Source: Stenogyne calaminthoides (Eukaryota; Streptophyta; Magnoliopsida; Lamiales; Lamiaceae). Taken from it: 64,000 bases of DNA. Shown in pieces: positions 56,692 through 64,000 of this stretch (position 1 is the stretch's first letter; every line of letters starts with the position of its first letter). The position numbers and the translations under genes were made by a program. A model generated the notes under the pieces. It had not been told where the DNA came from, made no database searches, and worked only from the letters and a program-made list of their open reading frames with translations. Location: assembly GCA_037126765.1 (NCBI GenBank), contig JBBCBC010000016.1:434001-498000 (forward strand), in the 5' to 3' direction.

Positions 56692-59600
56692 ATGCCTGAA
56701 GATTTGTGCACTCGACGTCCTCTTTTCGGCGGTGCAATTGCCTCCACCTTTCCCCTTCGTTTCCAGGTTTCAACTATCTCTCTTCTTCTTTTTTCTTCTA
56801 TTTCGAGTATTAAACGAGTAATCAATTAATTTCTGCTTTATATGTAGGATGTAAGCAATATGCGTCAAGTTCCTGATCACCAGGTCCGCCATTTTTTTTT
56901 TATAATTTTAAAATTTGTTTGTTTTTATTAACATATTCATTCGATTTTACCGTTTCCTGTGTTGAATTGTGTGATGGTGAAATTATTGTGTATCGATAGG
57001 AGGTTTTTGTGGATCCTGCCCGCGATGAGAGCTTGATATTTGAACTACTGGACTTGAAGACGGATGTGGCTGATCAGGGAAGTGCCACGTGGTTTCTTCA
57101 AGACCTGGCTAACGAGCAAGATGCTGAGGAAACAGTGGTACAATCACAAGTCTTACCTTTGCAATTTATTTTTCATTTTTAGTTTTGAGTTTTACACTCG
57201 TGCTTGACTGATCTGACTATTTGTCTGCTTATAATTTTACTCCCAGAAAATATCTTAATTTTAAGAAGTGGAATTCTGTTTGTTTAAAGAGATGTGTTAG
57301 TTGTCGTAGTTCGTTACTGCATATATTGAGACCACAAGCCCATCCACCACAAGTTGCAATTACCACCATCCACCTCCCTTTATTGTGGATTACCATTGAT
57401 GAAGATATTTGTTATCATGATAGTAGCGTTGAATTCAAATTCTTAAGGTGGTTGTGGTGATGCCGTGATGGGAAGTTTTGTTATTAAGTTCTGAGGTATA
57501 AGATTGAAACATCACAAAGTTTTATGAGGTTCAAATTTTTTAATAAGATTATGGCAAAATTATGACTGAATCTGATTGTTATTTCTAGTTTAAACCATGA
57601 ATTACTGACAACATTCTGTTACTAACTTTGCTATTCTAGAAGCCAGTTTTGTTTCTTTTCTTACTCATCTCCAGTTCTCTTTCTTGAGTATATTAGAGTT
57701 GATGACCCTATGACTACTGCCTTCGTAATCTTGTTACTTCCGAAGCATGTGTTTTGGTTGCATAATCTTCTCATCAAGTAAAGCTTAAAATGAAATCTCC
57801 ATGGTTGGGTTCAGTGGTTCACAACTTCTAGCTCTATTTCACAATAAGTGAATATATATGTTCTCACACACTCTTATTTTACTGGCAACTTAGGTCACCA
57901 TACTGATAAGTTTTTTGGATTATAACAATTAATGTTCCACTTATTCAATAAACTCAGGTGCTTGAACAGTCCGGGGTATTTGAGGCTGATGGACTTCGAT
58001 TTAGAAGCAGTCCTGCCATAATAACAACTGCAGTTGGACAAATGGTACGTACAGGTTCTCGTACATGGGAACTCCGTACATGGGAACTCAATATATGCTT
58101 TTGTTGTATTATTCATGTCTACTTCTGTATACATATTTTAGACTAGTTACTTAATACTCTCTGAACATGTCTGTTTATATTTCAAGTACTGGATTTCTTA
58201 CCATGACTCTATATTTGGCATCATTTCCTTTTCTGCTCTTAATTTACTTTTTAGTAGACTCTGCATCTGCTACTTGGGCAATCTTTCAGAGCCAATATAC
58301 ATTCTTTGAACCTAGTAATAAAACCTGATAGTTGTTATAAAGTACTTGGTGTGGTACGGTAAATATTGAACTGGTAAAAGTTCATCATTTAATTTCTTCT
58401 TTGTGTTTGCAAAATGCAGGAGTGTAGTGTGCAATGTGTTTTAGAGTATATTTCCCTTAAAAATAAACGATATCAGTAAATTCAGTGTAATTCTTTCCTT
58501 TAGACATTATTAATATCAGTAAAAAGAATATCGATTCTTAGTTGTTGGCACCCTTCGTTTATAGGCCATATCTAAGGGAAGACAGGGAAGAGATGCACAG
58601 AACACAGTTAAGGTAAACTTTCTGTTTCGTCTCCTTACAGAAAGAAGTTATAACTTATAACATCTTTGATTGAATCTTAATATTATACATATTTCCAGGT
58701 TTATTTAGCTAATTTGCGTCTAAAGGATGTTTCAACGGATGTCCTCATCACTGCTTATGAACCTGTGCTGATAAAGTAAGTTGCATATTAGCCCTTGGAT
58801 TGCGTTTTTGTCGATTGCCTAGCAAGTTGCATTTATTATTTTCTTTTCTTACATTGTAACAATTCCCTGGAACAACACCATAATGAGATGATTTAGGATC
58901 ATTAATTAATTCCCTTTATCTTAAGATCTCCTGAAAGATTTATTGGTCATGAAATCAATAGGGTTAAACCTCAAACAATATTGGATACATGTTAAACAAC
59001 TCAAACTGAAAGAGAGAGTGTCACGACCACCCTTATCTAACCCAACATAATGCGAATATAAATTAGCCTGTAAACCTGCTATAATATATATTTTTTTTTT
59101 GAAACATTATAATATCAATTCGCTCAACATAGTCTGTTCGCATTCATATATATATAAAAGGTAGAACAAACCAGCAATTCGTACTCAAACACCCAGTCAA
59201 TACCCTACTACATACAAGACTTTATAACATAACATAATATATATCCAAAAGCGACAAAATATATAATAACGAAAGCAAAATAAGCCACAGTATGCCCAAC
59301 AGGTCGTCATCTATGCACACAACCACTCAAAACCCTGTAGGAGCTCCACAACTTGTCCAGTAAGTCTGCAGTGTCACAGATCATCGAAATCACCTACAAT
59401 GGAAATTATGCATGTCATGAAATTGTTTAGGAATCCTTCTCATAAACTCTCGCTCTTGAAATCACATCATCCATTTCTACTCATCTTATCAATTTCTAAT
59501 CACCCTATCCATTTCTACTCATCCTATCCATTTCTAATCACCCTATCCATTTCTACTCCCTGTCCATTTCTAGTCACCTCACCATTTCTAATCATCCTAT

Positions 59601-61353
59601 CCATTTCTACTCCCTGTCCATTTCTAATCATCCTATCCATTTCTACTCCCTATCCATTTCTACTCATCCTATCCATTTCTATTCCTTATCCATTTCTAAA
59701 ACGTCTGTTGGGGCCCTCAAACTTATTGTTGTATGCCGGCATAAGCCCAATACACAGACTACCACGGGGCCAATACAAATCAACATGATCCATTTCTACT
59801 AATACAATGATCATCTTGCCTGGAGCACTAGTGAGCCTCTTACCCGAAGAGGCTCACTAGTGCATATGCAACGATATGTTTTCATGTCCATGTATGATAT
59901 GTTTGATGCAATGCAACATTCAATATTTTAAATCTCATTGAACTCATAGGTTCAATCCACAATAAAAGTGAAACTCACATATTCATTCCATAACGATTAT
60001 TGAATTCACAAGTTTATTTCATGATAATCACTGAACAACAATCAAGTATCATTATACATTTAAATACTCACATATCACCAATCAAATATAAATAATTCAC
60101 AAAATATTAAGTTTATGCATTGTAGTTGCAAATGAATTTCTGCTTACCTCGAATCCGCAAAATATCAATACCTCGTACTCCTAAACCGCCTTATCGAGTA
60201 AAATTATATTGATTGCACAACCTTAAAGTTCACAATCTCGACCTCTCCTTCCTTCCTCTTCCTTTTTTTTTCCTTCTTCGGTTAATTCCCGAACGACCAT
60301 CTTATGTATGTGTGTCTATCGTTCAATGAGTAGAGGTTAGGATATATATTAAGATACCCCAACTGCCTTACCAATTGCTTAGTTATGAAGCATCATTTTT
60401 ATATTTATTAATGTAACTACTGCTACTATTATCTTATATTAAATGCTAGATTACTATTATAACACATATGTGTTCGGTTGAGCATATGTATTGGCGGTTA
60501 GTAAAATTTCTATTCATATAAATATTATAGATTATTACGAAGGAAGCCCTATATATATTAATTAATTTTTGCGCATTATATTCACAAATATATAATTAAT
60601 TAATCATCTTTTTAGAGATTTATTTCCTAATTACTCAATACTACTAATCATCAAATTATTTAAACTTAATTTACATAACAATTAAACAATTTGCATTAAA
60701 CACTCAACAATCACTAAACATCCAATTAATTATACTAGGGTTTTCCACCATTAATCATGTACGAGTATAATAAATAATTCAATCTTTAAAATAATTTAAG
60801 CGCAAATAAATAATGCAGAATAAAAAATATCACATAAATAATATTAACACGCAAATAATATAAAATGCACATAATGCATGAAATATATTGGTCGAATAGT
60901 AGTACTAAGAAGCGCGGCTATTACAGAGAGTACGATCAATATAACATCAGTAATACAACTTGCAAAATGGCCTATATAGGAATTAGCAGTACTAATAAGA
61001 AATTGAAGAATAGAATAATGGATATTTACAAGAAATGTATATAACTTATCATATTCAGGTATATTTACGATTTTCGCTTAGACACCAGTTCATATATTAC
61101 TCCAGTTGCACTTTATAGTTCTGAAACCCAAAATTTGTCTCTTTTAGTATTGTAGGTTTAGATATTATATTTCAATTATATCTTATATCTGTTTTCTCCT
61201 TGTAGCCCTTTGAGTGAATCTGCTGCCACAGTTGGGGCTGGTTTAGCCGCATCTGCTGCGCAGTCGGGATGTATGCTGATGGCGGAGGTGTTTAGAGGTG
61301 TCGTCTCTAGTTTCAAGGTGAATGATTGGAGCCTTTTCGGAGCCATTGCTTGA
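56692..61353 (+). CDS. MOG1: MOG1 (Ran guanine nucleotide release factor homologue)
   Basis: MOG1 binds Ran and promotes nucleotide release, supporting nuclear transport. Seven exons: 56692-56766, 56848-56883, 57000-57137, 57958-58044, 58565-58612, 58699-58775, 61206-61353; 202 aa. Family signatures: RPLFGGAIASTFPLRFQDVS at the N-terminus, VPDHQEVFVDPARDESLIFELL, and the later VYLANLRLKDVSTDVLITAYEP. Frame and phase hold at every junction. The last intron is 2.43 kb and contains a solo LTR that accounts for 1.9 kb of it; without the insertion the intron would be about 520 bp. Cys/Gly-rich GCMLMAEVFRGVVSSFKVNDWSLFG ends the protein. Confidence 0.94.
59019..60925. mobile_element. Solo LTR, 1.9 kb, in the last MOG1 intron, TSD GAGAG
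   Basis: Starts TGTCACGACC and ends GCGGCTATTACA. GAGAG precedes (59014-59018) and follows (60926-60930). Length 1907 bp. No coding. TGTCACGACC starts are common in plant gypsy LTRs. A tandem repeat lies at 59465-59700. I cannot fix the transcription direction, though a TATA-like stretch (TATATATAAAAGG, 59149-59161) favours plus. Confidence 0.85.
59465..59700. repeat. Tandem repeat inside the MOG1-intron solo LTR
   Basis: About ten copies of a 16-22 bp unit like ATCCTATCCATTTCTACTC, with CCCTGTCCATTTCTA variants. Confidence 0.9.
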
Positions 61354-61707
61354 CTCATGAAGATACTGTACAAGATATATTGATAGATAGATGGGATTGA
61401 CATGGAATTCTTGGATCGCGGCTGTTTAGAAAATTAATTTGTCACTGTTCTTTATTTTTGGTAGTTTGTTTTGTTTGATGAAACCTAACTATATTAGGGT
61501 TAATGTATAAGTAATCCAGTTATTACTTTGTTTAGATTGCTTCTTTTTTTTTTTTAAATAGTAAGAAATATGAAAACGAAATTAGTAATGGGGCAGAGGT
61601 TGATTCTTGTTGTAGGATGTGAGTTGTTCCCATGTTTTGGTGTTTTATCTACAGTCACAGGCTCATAGTTTTGAATAGGAGGAGAGATTGACACAAATAA
61701 AAAGAGG

Positions 61708-61840
61708 CACACTTGCATGAGACCGTCTCACGGTGAGACGTGATATAAATTGGACATTGACGCTTTAACATTTTGGGAGGGGTGGATGTAATTTGTGATT
61801 GGTTGTAACCCGTCTCATACATGAGACCGTCTCGTAAGAG
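61708..61840. mobile_element. Short MITE with GAGACCGTCTC termini
   Basis: About 130 bp. TGCATGAGACCGTCTCACGG at the left and, inverted, TTACGAGACGGTCTCATG at the right. TTTAACATTTTGGGAGGGG in the middle is shared with the partial copy at 12852-12955. Lies about 360 bp after the MOG1 stop codon. No clear target duplication. Confidence 0.65.
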
Positions 61841-63505
61841 TTTTTATCAAAGAAAAAATAAGGTGGAATTCACTTTTCTTGTCTTCATTCGTGTTTTCCT
61901 TTTTAAATTACCCAAGTAAATGGCGGGGATTCATTTCCCATCTGTAGATGAATAGTTCAGAACTATATCTATTCATGAAATTTATAACTTTCCAACACTT
62001 CGACACTCCAATTATATCATGCAATTACTGCAATTTTAATTTATATTTTTTTCAATCAAATATAATTTTTTCTTTTGTATGCTGAGAAATGCTAATATTA
62101 TAGATATATACACTACTATTTATATGAATTAATATTTTTTACACAAATTAATACTCTTCATACTTTTTCTTTCGCCCTATAACCCATTAAAATGAGTTGA
62201 ATTGCACCACTGATGTTCAGCGTCTCCACCAAAGATATATAATCCTCATGAAAGATAAAATTGACTAAACCGGTATGAGTGGGTTCTCACTGTACTGGTA
62301 AAGTCTTGGTCTTATCTTAGATCGGGTATAGGAGTAATAGCGTTAAGAAAATGAGACGTTGTTATTAGTGAAAATGAGGACCCACAATAAAAAAATGAGC
62401 ATGGTCAAAGTGAGTGCACGGATCTAGAGTTTGTGCATCAAGTGCATATGAGACCTTGGCAATAGGTATTGCCACATCATTGGATCGTTGTGGTATGAAA
62501 ATAGAATTTATTATATAATATTGGCCAGATACGAATAGATAAACTTTTAAGATGATATTATTATATATATATATATATATAAAAAATAAAAAAAGTAGGA
62601 TGTCGATAAGAATTGATAACCATTGTCGGAAAAAATTGCTTCAATTAAATTCTGGATTGACAACACTTAAACATATTTCACACACGAAAACACACATCTA
62701 CATCAGAAAACAATCGCGCCGGTCAATTTTCGTTGAAATTAACGACTTTGAAATCGATCATCTAATTTTCCATACATGCCTATATTGTTTTCATACCACA
62801 AAAGTCTTGCTCAAATAGCTATTGGCAGTCAATTTCATATCACATCAATAATTGGAGTAACCAGATTGTGAAATTGATATAGATTTTGAGCCTAAAGCGT
62901 GTACGCCTGCCTGTTTTCATCAAACAAGATTTTGGCAATATTGGGAAACAGTACTTGTTTATTTTGCAATTTTTATGTCACTATTTGGCTAAATTATTTT
63001 TGTGACCTTCACCAAAACTAATAAACCTTTTTCAAAATCTGACAATTGATAACTAATTGAACATGATTTAATTTACGATTTCTTTCTATCAAATACATAC
63101 ATATATATAATGATAATTAAGGCAGCTAGTAGAGTGGTTACAATCAGACGGGTACAAATTCTACTGATTAAGCACATCGGATGTAGTAAATATTTGTACC
63201 GATATGTACATGTTATATATGCTTGTATATTTTTGTATCTTTTTTCAAAGTGAAACTTTAATAATAGGGAAGTAGGAGCTGAAAATGATGGAAAAGGAAA
63301 TTTGGACAAGGACCAAACAATAAAGTTTCAAGTTTTGCCTTAACTGTAATCTTGTCTGGGAAGGGGCCATCATCACCCATGTTAAACTGCTCATCTATTA
63401 ATTTCTTGCATACCAAACACCCAATATATATTTATGCTTATGCAGGATGGATTTCATAACTTTATCCAGAAGTAAACAAATACAATAACCTTGTCAATTT
63501 CCACT
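61841..63505. other. Intergenic DNA, (AT)n microsatellite, nothing else
   Basis: (AT)n at 62562-62580. No supported gene. Confidence 0.5.
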
Positions 63506-63509
63506 TAAT

Positions 63510-64000
63510 TAGGGCCTAAAAATTTGTTCTTTTTTTGGAGTTTTATCAATTTAATATCTAAAAGATAATAAAACTACCAATTTAAGGCCTAAAAGATTTT
63601 TGCTATCAATTTTGGGCCCTAAAAGATAGAAAATTAACTATTAATTCTGGACTTGTGATAGAGACAATCAATTTAGAACTCACATGTTCTAACTTCTAAG
63701 ATCATATTTCACATATTTAAGTTCTTAGTTTTCCAATTATATATACATCTATAAATTACAGTTCCAAAAATATATATATATATATATTAATTTCACGTGC
63801 GCGTGTGAAAAAAAAAAGTATATAATAAATAAGGATGTAAACTCTAAGATGTCAAACATAATCTTATTATTTATGAGTCCTAAACCGAGAGTTTCTACTT
63901 TTTAGGTTTTGATTGATAGTTTTCTATCATTTCAATTCCTCAATTGATAAGAACCTTTAGATCATAAATTAATAGTTTTACCGTTGTTTAGCTTTTTAAA
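63510..64000. mobile_element. Possible MITE with long degenerate inverted arms, cut by the window end
   Basis: The left arm repeats AATTTAAGGCCTAAAAGAT and ACTATTAATT. The right arm (about 63880-63990) carries inverse forms such as AGTTTTCTATCATTTCAATT. Ends and duplication were not found. Confidence 0.35.

Noticed and set aside
59399..59788. 129-residue frame rich in PFLI repeats
   Set aside because: It is the minisatellite inside the MOG1-intron LTR.

Overview
The window is nuclear DNA from a flowering plant, most likely a eudicot. The evidence is AT-rich intergenic DNA, GT-AG introns, plant-only gene families (R2R3-MYB, phytochrome kinase substrate, DUF26 secretory protein, QUA2/PMT-type methyltransferase) and many plant transposon families. 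I cannot name the species. Exon models were built by hand from splice signals, reading frame and family conservation, without transcript support.

Layout. 1-10.9 kb is gene-free and built from nested transposons: a TRIM remnant, a Stowaway-like MITE, a LINE with a 19-bp target duplication, two solo LTRs with perfect 5-bp duplications, a hAT-like element with an 8-bp duplication, a 75-bp-class tandem array split by a Mutator-like MITE, and another Mutator-like element ending about 220 bp before a MYB gene. 10.9-12.3 kb is a MIXTA-type R2R3-MYB gene (+) with a SINE in intron 2. 13.3-16.8 kb is a ten-exon plastid CPBP (CAAX/Abi) membrane protease gene (-) with a SINE in an intron. 17.5-31.05 kb is one 13.6-kb Ty3/gypsy retrotransposon of the Tat lineage, inserted on the minus strand (TSD ATCTG). 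It has gag, protease, RT, two RNase H domains and integrase, plus a decayed ORF on the opposite strand between integrase and the 3' LTR. 31.35-32.09 kb is a hAT-like MITE.

The right half is the gene-rich part: a PMT2-like Golgi methyltransferase (+, 34.05-37.25 kb), a phytochrome kinase substrate gene (+, 39.7-41.15 kb), an initiator tRNA-Met gene (43.59 kb), ORC6 (-, 45.4-47.4 kb), a DUF26 cysteine-rich secretory protein with a broken signal peptide (-, 48.7-49.5 kb), CUL3 (-, 50.4-54.2 kb) and MOG1 (+, 56.7-61.35 kb) with a 1.9-kb solo LTR in its last intron. A degenerate second initiator tRNA-Met copy lies upstream of MOG1.

The genes are independent single transcription units with housekeeping or developmental roles (DNA replication, ubiquitin ligation, nuclear transport, cell wall, light signalling, epidermal cell fate). 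I see no cluster or pathway. The most unusual material is the Tat element: a retained antisense ORF, arrays of near-palindromic LTR repeats, a gypsy RNase H without its first acidic residue beside an aRNH that keeps its motif residues, and an integrase lacking its first catalytic Asp. Other points of interest are a U5-like module shared by several otherwise different LTRs and the remodelled MYB promoter.
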